Program-made: the position numbers and the translations under genes
Assembly: GCA_044222005.1 (NCBI GenBank)
Contig: JBGANY010000006.1
Location: forward strand, 49,624-113,623
DNA: 64,000 bases
Direction of reading: 5' to 3'
Source of the DNA: Methylotenera_A sp044222005
GTDB lineage: Bacteria > Pseudomonadota > Gammaproteobacteria > Burkholderiales > Methylophilaceae
In this document: positions 9,346 through 17,808 of the stretch, one piece after another
Layout: each line of letters starts with the position of its first letter
How positions within the stretch are numbered: position 1 is the stretch's first letter
The notes under the pieces: model-generated
What the model was told of the DNA's origin: nothing
The model's input: only the letters and a program-made list of their open reading frames with translations
Databases searched by the model: none

Positions 9346-9373
9346 ATTATACTGCTTATTGTTTAGCACCCAA
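9346..9373 (-). promoter_or_regulatory. Candidate promoter of the heptose operon
   Basis: Minus strand TTGGGT (9368-9373), 16-base spacer, perfect TATAAT (9346-9351), inside the last codons of hemH and about 30 bases before the small reading frame. It would give hldD-gmhA-hldE-waaF a transcript that begins just ahead of the 24-residue peptide. Confidence 0.5.
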
Positions 9374-10465
9374 AGCCTGCGCTCTTAATTTCGTCATTTC
9401 GGCTTCCTGTTTGGCACGCACTGTATCCCATTCTGCACTCACCCAGCCGTGCAGATTTTCGAGCGCGATTTCGGTCATGGCGTGTAACCAGGCATCACTT
9501 TCGTTGAGTGCCGGAATATAGTGATATTCACCGCCGCCATGGTTTTGGAATATATGTTTGCCTTCCATGGCGATTTCTTCCAGTGTCTCCAAACAATCGC
9601 TACTAAAGCCTGGACAAATCACATCAATGCGCTGGGTTTTGGCTTTGCCTAGCGCTTCTAAAATACTTGCCAGGTAGGGCTTAAGCCATTCCTGCCTGCC
9701 AAAGCGAGACTGAAATGCGATGGTGTATTCATCTTTATTCAATCCTAAAGCCTCCGCCAATAAACGCGCGGTTTTGTGGCATTCGCAGTGATAGGGATCG
9801 CCTTTCAGCAGGTGAAATTTCGGTACACCATGAAAGCTCATGACTAATTTGCTTGGCTTTCCGCCGTTGATTTGCCAATGTGCTTGCACAGAATCGGCCA
9901 AAGCTGCGATATAGGCTGGATGGTCGTGATAATGCCTGATGCTGCGAATGGCAGGCTGATTGCGCGTTTTGAGCAATACGCGGAACACCGCGTCCATGGC
10001 CGATGCCGTGCTGCTCGCCGCGTATTGCGGGTAGAGCGGAAACACCAGAATGCGGTCGCAATGCTGGGCTTTGAGTTTTTCGATGGCAGATGCAATCGAA
10101 GGGTTGCCGTAACTCATACCCAACTCGATCGCGAAAGGTGATTTTATTTTTTGTGCTAAAAACCCACGCAACAACTGCGCCTGTTTTTGCGCATGCACCA
10201 GCAGTGGCGAACCCTCCGGCGTCCATACCTGCGCATATTTTTCGGCTGATTTTTTCGGGCGAACCCGTAAAATGATGCCATGTAAAATAAACCACCAGAT
10301 GGCGCGCGGGATTTCCACGATGCGTGTGTCGCTTAAAAACTGGCGCAGGTACGGCCGCAAAGCCGCACCGGTTGGCGCATCCGGCGTGCCTAAGTTAGCC
10401 AGCAGAATGCCGACTTTAAGCTGATCGCCATGTTCAAAGGGTGGTTCCGGATTGTAATAGGCCAT
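9356..10465 (-). CDS. hemH: Ferrochelatase
   Basis: 369 residues, typical of the longer proteobacterial ferrochelatases. The N-terminus VGILLANLGTPDAPT and the MSFHGVPKFH segment, whose histidine takes part in metal insertion, are diagnostic. It inserts Fe2+ into protoporphyrin IX as the last step of haem synthesis, at the inner membrane. It follows hrcA with a 12-base gap, an arrangement found in other betaproteobacteria, so both may share a transcript. Confidence 0.95.
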   Translation of the reverse strand: MAYYNPEPPFEHGDQLKVGILLANLGTPDAPTGAALRPYLRQFLSDTRIVEIPRAIWWFILHGIILRVRPKKSAEKYAQVWTPEGSPLLVHAQKQAQLLRGFLAQKIKSPFAIELGMSYGNPSIASAIEKLKAQHCDRILVFPLYPQYAASSTASAMDAVFRVLLKTRNQPAIRSIRHYHDHPAYIAALADSVQAHWQINGGKPSKLVMSFHGVPKFHLLKGDPYHCECHKTARLLAEALGLNKDEYTIAFQSRFGRQEWLKPYLASILEALGKAKTQRIDVICPGFSSDCLETLEEIAMEGKHIFQNHGGGEYHYIPALNESDAWLHAMTEIALENLHGWVSAEWDTVRAKQEAEMTKLRAQALGAKQ

Positions 10466-10477
10466 TTTTATTCTGTT

Positions 10478-11488
10478 TTAGTTATTTGATAAAGCATTCG
10501 ATAGCAGCTTCGCCGTCACATCCACAATGGGAATCACGCGTTCATACGCCATACGGGTTGGCCCGATGACGCCTAACGTGCCGACTACCTGGCCATCTGC
10601 CTCATAAGGCGCGGTGATCATGCTGCATTCATCCAGAGGCAAGTAACCGCTTTCGCCGCCGATGAATATCTGTATGCCTTCGGCGCGCTGGCTGTTATCC
10701 AGCAGTTGCATGAGCGAAGTGCGGCGTTCAAAAATCTCGAACAGCTTACGCAGGCTGTTAACGTTGGTGGATAAATCGTCGATTTGCAATAGATTGCGCT
10801 CCCCGGAGATTACTACGCCATCGCTGTCTGCCACGTTGGTGCTTGTTTCCAGTGCTGCTGTCATCAGGCGGTTCATGTCGCTCTGCATCTGTTTGAGTTC
10901 CGCGCGTAGTTTTTGCTGCACTACATCAAACGTTTGGCCTGAAAAATTGGCGTTAAAGTAATTGCTGGCTTGCGTAAGCTCACTGGCTGAATAAGGCTTT
11001 TCGGTGAGAATGATGCGATTCTGCACGTTACCATCGCTGGTGACGATAATCACCAGAATGCGTTTTTCGGTCAGCGGTAAAAATTCCAGATGCTTGAAAG
11101 CAAGTGCTTTACGTTTGGGGATCATCACCAGACCAGCGAATTGCGTGAGCTGCGACAGCATATCAGCCGCGTTAGCTATCAGCTCATTCTGGTTGGGGGA
11201 CGATAAACCGCTTTTAAGTTGCTGAATTTGTTGATTTTCCAGTGGCTGCACCGTGAGAAGCGTATCCACAAACAAACGGTAGCCTTTTTGCGTGGGTACG
11301 CGTCCCGCCGAAGTGTGTGGACTGGCGATAAAGCCCAACTGCTCCAGGTCGCTCATCACGTTGCGAATAGTCGCCGGGCTGACATCCAGGCCGGAATGCT
11401 GCAGCAATGTGCGCGACCCAATGGGTTGACCATCACTAATGTAATGTTCAACCAGGGTTTTGAGCAGAATTTGTGCGCGTTTATCCAT
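10478..11488 (-). CDS. hrcA: Heat-inducible transcription repressor HrcA
   Basis: 336 residues. Residues about 1-90 form the winged-helix DNA-binding part (QPIGSRTLLQHSGLDVSPATIRNVMSDLE). The rest is the HrcA core with the dimerisation insert. It represses groE and dnaK-type operons by binding the CIRCE inverted repeat and depends on GroEL to stay active. I found no CIRCE element within this window, so its targets lie elsewhere. Confidence 0.93.
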   Translation of the reverse strand: MDKRAQILLKTLVEHYISDGQPIGSRTLLQHSGLDVSPATIRNVMSDLEQLGFIASPHTSAGRVPTQKGYRLFVDTLLTVQPLENQQIQQLKSGLSSPNQNELIANAADMLSQLTQFAGLVMIPKRKALAFKHLEFLPLTEKRILVIIVTSDGNVQNRIILTEKPYSASELTQASNYFNANFSGQTFDVVQQKLRAELKQMQSDMNRLMTAALETSTNVADSDGVVISGERNLLQIDDLSTNVNSLRKLFEIFERRTSLMQLLDNSQRAEGIQIFIGGESGYLPLDECSMITAPYEADGQVVGTLGVIGPTRMAYERVIPIVDVTAKLLSNALSNN

Positions 11489-11538
11489 ATAAGGTATCCA
11501 CGCCGAAATTATCGGTTACTTGCTGTGATTAGGCAATG

Positions 11539-13452
11539 CTATTGCGTCTGCGCGACGGTTTCTTTTTTCTTGAAAAACTTACCCAAGTCTTGCACCAGTT
11601 GAAGCATGGCAGCCTGTTTTTTGGCCAGCAATGCATTGCGTTCATCCGTGTGCAGTTCATCATCGTTACCTTTGCTGACCTTCATCAGCGTAAAACCTTT
11701 GCCATTCACTGGCTGTGTGATTTTAACCTCATTATCCACATAAGCCACTCTGTCCCAATCGGAAATATAGGTGTGGTTGCGTTTTTCGCCGGCCAGCAAA
11801 TTGTAGCCTGTGGCATAGTCGCTAGACGGGTTAGTGACGCCAAGCAATGGCATAACCGTAGGCACGATATCCATGTGGCTTGTCATTTGATCGCTCACCA
11901 GTGGCTTCATGTTTGGTGCGTAAATCACTAAAGGCGTGCGTACCTGCGGATCAACAAAAGTAGAGTTATGCCCCCAGAAGCCGTGTTCCATGAACTCTTC
12001 GCCATGGTCGCCAAGCAGTACGACGATGGTGTTATCCATTAGCTGATGTTGCTTAAGGTAATCAAATATGCGTCCAAACTGCATATCCAGATGGTGCACA
12101 GAGTTAATGTAGCGGTTCTTGATCTGCAAAATGTCGTTGCGAAGCGCTTCTTTGCTCAGTGTGGCGTAGTTCAGGTCGTCACGATAGGGTTGTGCAATCA
12201 CGCTTTCGGGCGGAAAGTAATAACGCGCATGCGGCGACTCGAAAAACATGAACGTGAAAAAGGGGCGACTTTGGTCTCGCTTGTCGATAAATGAAAGCAG
12301 GCTGGAGACGTTGTCGCGATCGTTTTCCCAACCGGTGCCATGCTTATTCTGGTCATGTAACAGATCGCCTGGCACTTGCGCAAAAATGGTTTTATCGAAT
12401 TCAGGATAAGAGAATTTCGCGCTGGTATAAAAACTCATCTGATACTGCTGTTGCTGCAAAACATCAATAATCGCGGCGCCACGGCGAGAATCTAAAAACG
12501 AGAACCAGTAATTGCCCGGGATGCCCATAAACAAAGTAAATATGCCCATGCGGGTGCCGTTGCCGCCACTAAAATTGTGCGTGAAGCGTGCGGCATTGGC
12601 TGCAAACGCCCAAGTGTTAGGCATCACTTTTTCATTCAGCGTGTCTGCGCGCCACGATTCCGATGCCAGCCAGATGATATTGTAGGGCTTGGCAGGGCGC
12701 TTGAACTGAAGTGGCGCTAACGGGTAATTCAGTTTGCCATTGACTTTGAGCTTGGTTTCGCGATGCTCAGTAAAGCCTAAGGCCTTAAAAAAACCGCGCG
12801 CAGTCACGGTTTGATAGAAGGGGATGGATTCAGCAACGACATTGAACTGATTTTTTGTGAAACCATCGAGTGCAAAACCCATATGAACAACTGGCGTTAA
12901 TAGCAACGCCGTCATCGGCAGGAATTTGAATGACAGCTGGAAGTCAGGTTTTTTGATATAAAAACGATGTGTCAGCCACAGTATTAAAGCCTGCAGGCTC
13001 AAAAATCCCAACGCAATGAGCGCAAAACCGACATCGGATGCACTGCTGCCGCCCAAAGAATCGATGCCGCCCGGCGTTGTAACCAGATTCAGGATGAACC
13101 CGTTAAAAAACATGCCATAGAGTGAGAATATCTTGGCGTTTGCATAAAGCAGCAGTGTAGTGATGCCGCCAGTGAGGATTGCTGCAACATAGGCTGGTCG
13201 CGGATTGCTTGAATTGAAACGGCTGCCGATATATCTAACGAGTGCCGTGATGGCGATGGCTGGCAGCAGATAGTAAAGGCCATACAGCATGAACGCAAAA
13301 AGCATGAAGCCGAAGCTGAGCCAGCCTTCTTGATAAATATTCGCGAACGGAATGGAGTCGGATACCAGCCAAAGTACAATGGTATAAGTAATGAAGAAAT
13401 AGGTTTTAAGAATGTTTTTTTGTATTGAAGCTGTCATGTCTTGAGTGTACAT
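11539..13452 (-). CDS. YejM/PbgA-like inner-membrane protein with sulfatase-fold periplasmic domain
   Basis: 637 residues. Five or so membrane helices cover residues about 15-200 (DUF3413-like part). A large alkaline-phosphatase-superfamily domain follows, with LASESWRADTLNE, the GGNGTRMGIF segment holding the usual threonine, and LGDHGEEFMEHGFWGH near 470. This layout is that of YejM/PbgA, which in enterobacteria senses LPS and tunes LpxC degradation through LapB-FtsH, or of LtaS-type transferases. Either way a lipid- or LPS-linked role at the inner membrane is inferred. The start may be 13437 instead of 13452; neither has a clear ribosome-binding site. Confidence 0.65.
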   Translation of the reverse strand: MYTQDMTASIQKNILKTYFFITYTIVLWLVSDSIPFANIYQEGWLSFGFMLFAFMLYGLYYLLPAIAITALVRYIGSRFNSSNPRPAYVAAILTGGITTLLLYANAKIFSLYGMFFNGFILNLVTTPGGIDSLGGSSASDVGFALIALGFLSLQALILWLTHRFYIKKPDFQLSFKFLPMTALLLTPVVHMGFALDGFTKNQFNVVAESIPFYQTVTARGFFKALGFTEHRETKLKVNGKLNYPLAPLQFKRPAKPYNIIWLASESWRADTLNEKVMPNTWAFAANAARFTHNFSGGNGTRMGIFTLFMGIPGNYWFSFLDSRRGAAIIDVLQQQQYQMSFYTSAKFSYPEFDKTIFAQVPGDLLHDQNKHGTGWENDRDNVSSLLSFIDKRDQSRPFFTFMFFESPHARYYFPPESVIAQPYRDDLNYATLSKEALRNDILQIKNRYINSVHHLDMQFGRIFDYLKQHQLMDNTIVVLLGDHGEEFMEHGFWGHNSTFVDPQVRTPLVIYAPNMKPLVSDQMTSHMDIVPTVMPLLGVTNPSSDYATGYNLLAGEKRNHTYISDWDRVAYVDNEVKITQPVNGKGFTLMKVSKGNDDELHTDERNALLAKKQAAMLQLVQDLGKFFKKKETVAQTQ

Positions 13453-13688
13453 GGTTGTAATAACCGCTACCAGTCTGCAATATTGATGCCAATGATGCCG
13501 GTGCTTTGTTTGTTAATTTAACCTTTTGATTTATAATGATTTATTCAGATGTTAAGTGTTCGACAAATTACCACATCTTTGTAGAGTAGATTTTTTTGCG
13601 CAAAATATGCAGTAATGGATACATTTATTGCACGCATAATCTATGATCTCGCTTTGCTAAGACTTGGCGACTATGTTTTAATTCCCTC

Positions 13689-14558
13689 ATGCATAAAAAT
13701 TTCAATAAAATCGCCATTATCGGCAAATACATGAATCAATCGGCTTTGCAGCAGATGCAGGCCGATCTGGCTGACTTGGCGCGTCATTTAAGTGCCAAGA
13801 ATATCGAGGTCTGGCTGGAGGAAAGCACCGCACAGCATGCTGAACTTAAAGGGTTTAAAACAGCTTCGCTAGATACAATCGGCGATAAAGTTGATCTGGC
13901 GATTGTGATGGGCGGCGACGGCACCATGCTAAGCGTCGCCAGAAATATCATGGATGCTGAAATCCCGCTGGTGGGCATTAACCGCGGACGCTTCGGTTTT
14001 TTAACTGATCTGCGCGCAGAAGATATGCTGGCGGCGCTTGATAAAATTCTGGCAGGTGACTATCAACAAGAGCCGCGCATGCTGTTATCTGCCAGCATCC
14101 ATCGCGCCGGCAAGCTTGTGTATCAAGGGTTTGCGCTCAACGATGTGGTAGTAAAAAGTGGTTTACGCCTCATCGAACTGCAAGTCGATATTAATGGCAA
14201 GTTTGTATACAAACAGCGGGGTGATGGCTTGATATTGGCCACGCCTACCGGCACAACGGCTTATTCGCTTTCTGCGGGCGGCCCGATTCTGCATCCCAAT
14301 CTGGAGGCGATCGCCCTTGTGCCGATTAGCCCGCATACCCTGACTAACCGCCCGATTACGGTCAACAGTGACAGCAAAATCGAGGTGACCTTGGTACAGG
14401 TTGATGAAGCCCAGGTCAGTTTTGACGGGCAGTTTCAAATCGCACTAGAGGCGGGTGATAAAATACTGATAACGCGCGCACCTAAAAACATTACTTTGCT
14501 GCATCCGGGCGAATACTGTTATTTTGATATGTTGCGTAATAAATTGAATTGGGGTTAA
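13689..14558 (+). CDS. nadK: NAD kinase
   Basis: 289 residues. The diagnostic GGDGT motif is at 75-79 and NRGRFGFLTDL follows, then TPTGTTAYSLSAGGPI, which binds the adenine nucleotide. It phosphorylates NAD+ to NADP+, the only cellular route to NADP. It is followed after 9 bases by recN, a common pairing in proteobacteria. The upstream 236 bases to the divergent YejM-like gene contain no other gene that I can support. No clear Shine-Dalgarno sequence precedes the ATG. Confidence 0.95.
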   Translation: MHKNFNKIAIIGKYMNQSALQQMQADLADLARHLSAKNIEVWLEESTAQHAELKGFKTASLDTIGDKVDLAIVMGGDGTMLSVARNIMDAEIPLVGINRGRFGFLTDLRAEDMLAALDKILAGDYQQEPRMLLSASIHRAGKLVYQGFALNDVVVKSGLRLIELQVDINGKFVYKQRGDGLILATPTGTTAYSLSAGGPILHPNLEAIALVPISPHTLTNRPITVNSDSKIEVTLVQVDEAQVSFDGQFQIALEAGDKILITRAPKNITLLHPGEYCYFDMLRNKLNWG

Positions 14559-14567
14559 TGTACTGCA

Positions 14568-16211
14568 ATGCTACAAAGCCTCTCCATTCGCGATTTTGTT
14601 ATCGTTGAAGCCTTAGATTTAGAATTCAGCCAAGGATTTACCACGCTCACGGGCGAAACGGGTGCGGGTAAATCCATCCTGATTGATGCGCTTTCACTTG
14701 CGCTGGGTGAGCGCAACGATGGCGCCGTGATTCGCGCGGGCGCAGAGCGGGCAGACATCAGCGCGACGTTTTCCAATAACGAAAATGCCTTAAATTGGCT
14801 AGAAAACACTGCCCTGGAAGCCGCGCCGGTATTGGTTCTCAGGCGTGTCATTTATAGCGATGGCCGCAGTCGCGGCTTCATTAATGGCACCGCGGTCACC
14901 ATCGGGCAGCTCAAAGATTTAGGCGAATTATTAGTCGATATTTACAGCCAGAATGCGCATCACTCGCTGGTTAAAACCAGTACGCAGCGGCAGATTCTGG
15001 ATGAATTCGCAGGGAGCTCTGAGCTCGCCAATCAGGTTGCAGCGCTTTATAAATCCTGGCATCAGCTGCATTTGCAGCGTCTGGTAGTCGAAAAAAACTC
15101 AGCCGCTTACGCTGATGAACTCGCCGAATTGCGCGATAAAACACGTGAACTGCAGCAGTTAAATTTTGATATTGGCGAATGGCAGGAGCTACAGCAAGAG
15201 CATCATCGCCTTGCCAACGGGGCTTCTTTGCTTTCAGGATTGGAGGCATGCGTTGCGCTGCTGGATGATAACGAGCCTGCGGTAACGAGTATGCTCGCGC
15301 AGGTACAGCAAAAAATAGTTGGTTTGGTTGAGTTCGATGAAAAATTAAAAGAAGCTGCGGACGGCGTAGATTCTGCACTTATACAATTAGAGGAAGCCAG
15401 CCGCAGCCTGAACCGATACCTGCAACGTGCGGAGCTAGACCCTGCGCGGCTTGCCGAGGTGGAAAGCCGTATTCAGGCAGTGCATAACACGGCGCGGAAA
15501 TATCGCACAAAGCCGCAAGATCTGCCTGAAATGCTGGCTGCAGATTTGGCGCGCATGACGGAGCTGGAAAGCTTTGCCAGCGATGGCGCGCTGGCGAAGT
15601 TAGAGGCGGAAGCGCTCGCCGCCTATCAAGCATCCGCCAAACAGCTCAGCGCAAGCCGCCAGCAGGCAGCTAAAACTTTAAGCCAAAAAATCAGTGCAGA
15701 AATGCAGCGCTTGTCGCTTAGCGGCGGCAAGTTTGATGTAGCTTTAACGCCATGTGAAGCCACGGCCAACGGTTTGGAGCAAGTGGAGTTTTTAGTGGCT
15801 GGTCATGCAGGCGTAGAGCCTAGAGCACTCAGCAAGGTGGCTTCTGGCGGCGAATTGTCGCGTATTAGTCTCGCCCTTCATGTGACAACCGCCGCACAAG
15901 GCAGCGTGCCTTGCATGATTTTTGATGAGGTCGATGTCGGCATCGGCGGCGGTGTGGCAGAGGTTGTCGGGCAACTGCTCAAACAACTTGGCGCAGAGCG
16001 CCAAGTGCTTGTCATTACCCATTTGCCGCAAGTCGCCGCGCAGGCTGCACAGCATTTGCAGGTGAGCAAAACGCAAGCCGATGGCGCAACCCTAAGCCAG
16101 ATTCAAGTGCTAAACAAAACCGAGCGGGTGGAAGAGATCGCGCGCATGCTGGGCGGCATTCAAATTACCGAAACCACGCGCAATCATGCAAAGGAAATGC
16201 TTGGGGTTTAG
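14568..16211 (+). CDS. recN: DNA repair protein RecN
   Basis: 547-residue SMC-like ATPase. Walker A GETGAGKS is at residues 29-36, a long coiled coil occupies about 150-380, and the ABC signature with Walker B (SGGELSRISLAL and MIFDEVDVGIGG) is at about 425-460. It acts in double-strand-break repair with RecA. The gene is 9 bases after nadK and converges with the DUF2238 gene; no terminator hairpin is visible between them. Confidence 0.95.
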   Translation: MLQSLSIRDFVIVEALDLEFSQGFTTLTGETGAGKSILIDALSLALGERNDGAVIRAGAERADISATFSNNENALNWLENTALEAAPVLVLRRVIYSDGRSRGFINGTAVTIGQLKDLGELLVDIYSQNAHHSLVKTSTQRQILDEFAGSSELANQVAALYKSWHQLHLQRLVVEKNSAAYADELAELRDKTRELQQLNFDIGEWQELQQEHHRLANGASLLSGLEACVALLDDNEPAVTSMLAQVQQKIVGLVEFDEKLKEAADGVDSALIQLEEASRSLNRYLQRAELDPARLAEVESRIQAVHNTARKYRTKPQDLPEMLAADLARMTELESFASDGALAKLEAEALAAYQASAKQLSASRQQAAKTLSQKISAEMQRLSLSGGKFDVALTPCEATANGLEQVEFLVAGHAGVEPRALSKVASGGELSRISLALHVTTAAQGSVPCMIFDEVDVGIGGGVAEVVGQLLKQLGAERQVLVITHLPQVAAQAAQHLQVSKTQADGATLSQIQVLNKTERVEEIARMLGGIQITETTRNHAKEMLGV

Positions 16212-16251
16212 GTAGGTTGGGTATTTGTTGCCTGCGTAAATATTGACTGCA

Positions 16252-16863
16252 TTACGAGCTATATTTGTTGTGCAGCCAGAGGATGCTCATGGCGGTGATC
16301 GCGCCACTGAAAGCGAGAAAGGTGTCCTTCTCTGCATCCCAGATATCACCCTGTGCGCCGAGATAGAGGTCACCGAGTTCAGGACTGACAATAAAAGCAA
16401 CGGCCGCCTCCAGAAACTCATAAAAGCAACTGAACCCAAGTATGCAAGCGATGGGTATGAAATACGACCAGCGTGGACGGACACCGGCGGCACGCATCAA
16501 GATATCGCGCATGGGATAGGCGTTCAGCAGGCCGTAGGAAAAGTGGATAATGCGATCATAGTGATTGCGCGTAAGGTTGAATGTGTCTTTCAGCCAGAAT
16601 CCGAATGGCACCTCTGAATAGGTATAGTGGGCGCCTATCAGGTGCAAGCTGATAAAAACCCCAAACAACATATATGACAGGTTGGTAAAGGCGAATCGCC
16701 GATAGGTGCCTATGAGCAAGCCAGCATAGATAAAGACCAACAGGTTCTCAAGCAACCAGTCACGACGATTGTAGGGCTCGATGGCGGTGATTACCCAGAG
16801 TACCACTAACCAGAGAATGAGCCCCAGCAAGAGGCGGTTGCTGCGAAATGGTTGGGGGGTCAC
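16252..16863 (-). CDS. DUF2238 (YjdF-like) membrane protein, copy 1
   Basis: 203 residues with about five to six hydrophobic segments. Conserved-looking loops are HYTYSEVPFGFWLKDTFNL, RNHYDRIIHFSYGLL, FYEFLEAAVAF and QGDIWDAEKD. These match a second protein in the window (25093-25713) position by position: HYTYAEVPLFNW, RNYYDRVGHVAQGF, FYEFLEWWVA, QGDVWDTQWD. The conserved His, Asp, Glu and Tyr residues sit in or next to membrane segments. The family has no firmly known function, and no operon partner is evident here. Confidence 0.8.
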   Translation of the reverse strand: MTPQPFRSNRLLLGLILWLVVLWVITAIEPYNRRDWLLENLLVFIYAGLLIGTYRRFAFTNLSYMLFGVFISLHLIGAHYTYSEVPFGFWLKDTFNLTRNHYDRIIHFSYGLLNAYPMRDILMRAAGVRPRWSYFIPIACILGFSCFYEFLEAAVAFIVSPELGDLYLGAQGDIWDAEKDTFLAFSGAITAMSILWLHNKYSS

Positions 16864-17228
16864 GGTTGGTCACCATTCAAATATACGCTGCTAATATTTT
16901 CAGTATGCCAGATGTTATAGGACTGCGGCAACAGCTGTAGTGATAAGGACTGCTCTAGGGGCGCGGCAAGGGAATTGAAAACCATACGAAACTTGAGAGC
17001 TTGTAGGTTGGTGGTGAGCGCAGCGAACCCCAACGATGTGAGAAGTGTTGGGGTTCATAAAACCGACTCACCCCAACCTAGGTGCTAAAATATGATGCCC
17101 TGCGAACCGCATGGATATTGCCTCCCAAAGCATCAATTATTGAATACTTCGTGTAGATAACCGTGATCTGTTCCCTATTATTATAGCGCAGCGTCCAGCG
17201 ACCGAAGGGAGCGAGGTTGAGCGCCGGG
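16864..17228. other. 365-base gene-free stretch
   Basis: Holds a nested inverted repeat (17004-17080) and, at its right end, the truncated attC remnant that borders the cassette array. I see no convincing reading frame in the rest. It marks the edge between chromosomal sequence and the cassettes. Confidence 0.7.
17004..17080. repeat. Nested inverted repeat (REP/MITE-like)
   Basis: Outer arms TAGGTTGGTGGTGAG (17004-17018) and CTCACCCCAACCTA (17067-17080) pair with a one-base insertion. Inside them GAACCCCAAC (17025-17034) and GTTGGGGTTC (17047-17056) are perfect complements. The RNA or single strand would fold into one long interrupted hairpin. It has the look of dispersed palindromic elements, but only one copy is in this window. 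Confidence 0.7.
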
Positions 17229-17234
17229 TTAGGC
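17186..17234 (-). other. Truncated attC site of cassette 2
   Basis: Minus strand: R'' box GCCTAAC at 17234-17228, overlapping the TAA stop of the cassette gene, then a GGCGCTCAAC segment and the GCTCCCTTCGGTCGC hairpin often seen in environmental attC sites. Past about 17186 the expected second arm and the GTTRRRY core are absent, so the site is probably inactive. Confidence 0.65.
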
Positions 17235-17630
17235 GTCACTGTCGATTCCCGGAACTTCGGGCCAATTGGGCTTGTTTATCTTGACCCAGTTGCGGAGCTT
17301 TCGACGCGCTGAGTCCCCTGCGACCTTTATTCGAAGCACGTCGCAGATTGCCTGCCATGTACTTAAGTCTCTATGCCCACGGAGTTCAGGAACACTTGCT
17401 GCCCACTCAGTTGGGTCAGGTGATGGTGCTTTCTTTTGCCACAGGCCAGTAGTGGCAAGAGGACGGCGCGAGGTACTCGGCACGGGTGGCTCTCCGACAG
17501 GCACCACTGTATTGGCGTCGAGCAAGATTCGGCGCAACGCAGAGTTAAATGTGAGTTGCTCAAAAGGCTTTGGCCTAGCAAGTTGCCAAACAATCTCGAC
17601 CAAGTCGTCGTCAACTTCAAATTGGGGCAT
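17229..17630 (-). CDS. Cassette-encoded hypothetical protein with SeqA/ribbon-helix-helix-like N-terminus
   Basis: 133 residues from the ATG at 17630, which has a clear AAAGGAGA ribosome-binding site 5 bases upstream; a longer open frame to 17666 would start inside the -10/operator region. Residues 1-38 (MPQFEVDDDLVEIV then FNSALRRILL) have the strand-then-two-helices pattern and the ALRRIL ending of SeqA-type ribbon-helix-helix domains. The middle is Pro/Ser-rich, and the C-terminal 60 residues (WQAICDVLRIKV, RRKLRNWVKIN) look like a second small helical domain. No family known to me. Its promoter is filled with CACTAG boxes, so it may repress itself. Confidence 0.6.
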   Translation of the reverse strand: MPQFEVDDDLVEIVWQLARPKPFEQLTFNSALRRILLDANTVVPVGEPPVPSTSRRPLATTGLWQKKAPSPDPTEWAASVPELRGHRDLSTWQAICDVLRIKVAGDSARRKLRNWVKINKPNWPEVPGIDSDA

Positions 17631-17657
17631 GGCAGTCTCCTTTGGTGTGGAGCCAAC

Positions 17658-17723
17658 ATTAAACACTAGTAATACACTAGCGTCAAGTAAAATGGCACTA
17701 GTGGTTGCGATGAAGCACTAGTG
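17658..17723 (-). promoter_or_regulatory. Promoter with four CACTAG boxes (probable operator array)
   Basis: Minus strand TTGACG (17681-17686), exact 17-base spacer, TTTAAT (17658-17663), 27 bases upstream of the cassette-2 start codon. CACTAG boxes lie at 17664, 17675, 17696 and 17716 (plus-strand first base), spaced 11, 21 and 20 bases, close to one or two helical turns. Two fill the spacer between -35 and -10; the last two are full CACTAGTG palindromes. Binding there would block RNA polymerase. Confidence 0.7.
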
Positions 17724-17745
17724 TCTCTGTGATGCGGCCTAGAAC

Positions 17746-17805
17746 GCCTAACGTTTGACATAAGGGGCGCGCTTTAGCGCGTCCCGCTTAATGGATAGGT
17801 TAGAG
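17746..17805 (-). other. Complete attC recombination site of cassette 1 (60 bases)
   Basis: Minus strand: R'' CTCTAAC (17805-17799), L''-like CATTAAG, a GC-rich stem GGGACGCGC/GCGCGCCCC with loop TAAA, L'-like CTTATG, and R' GTTAGGC (17752-17746). One extra base on one side of the L-box pairing is the usual extrahelical asymmetry. It begins 3 bases after the HNH stop codon. Confidence 0.82.
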
Positions 17806-17808
17806 CAT

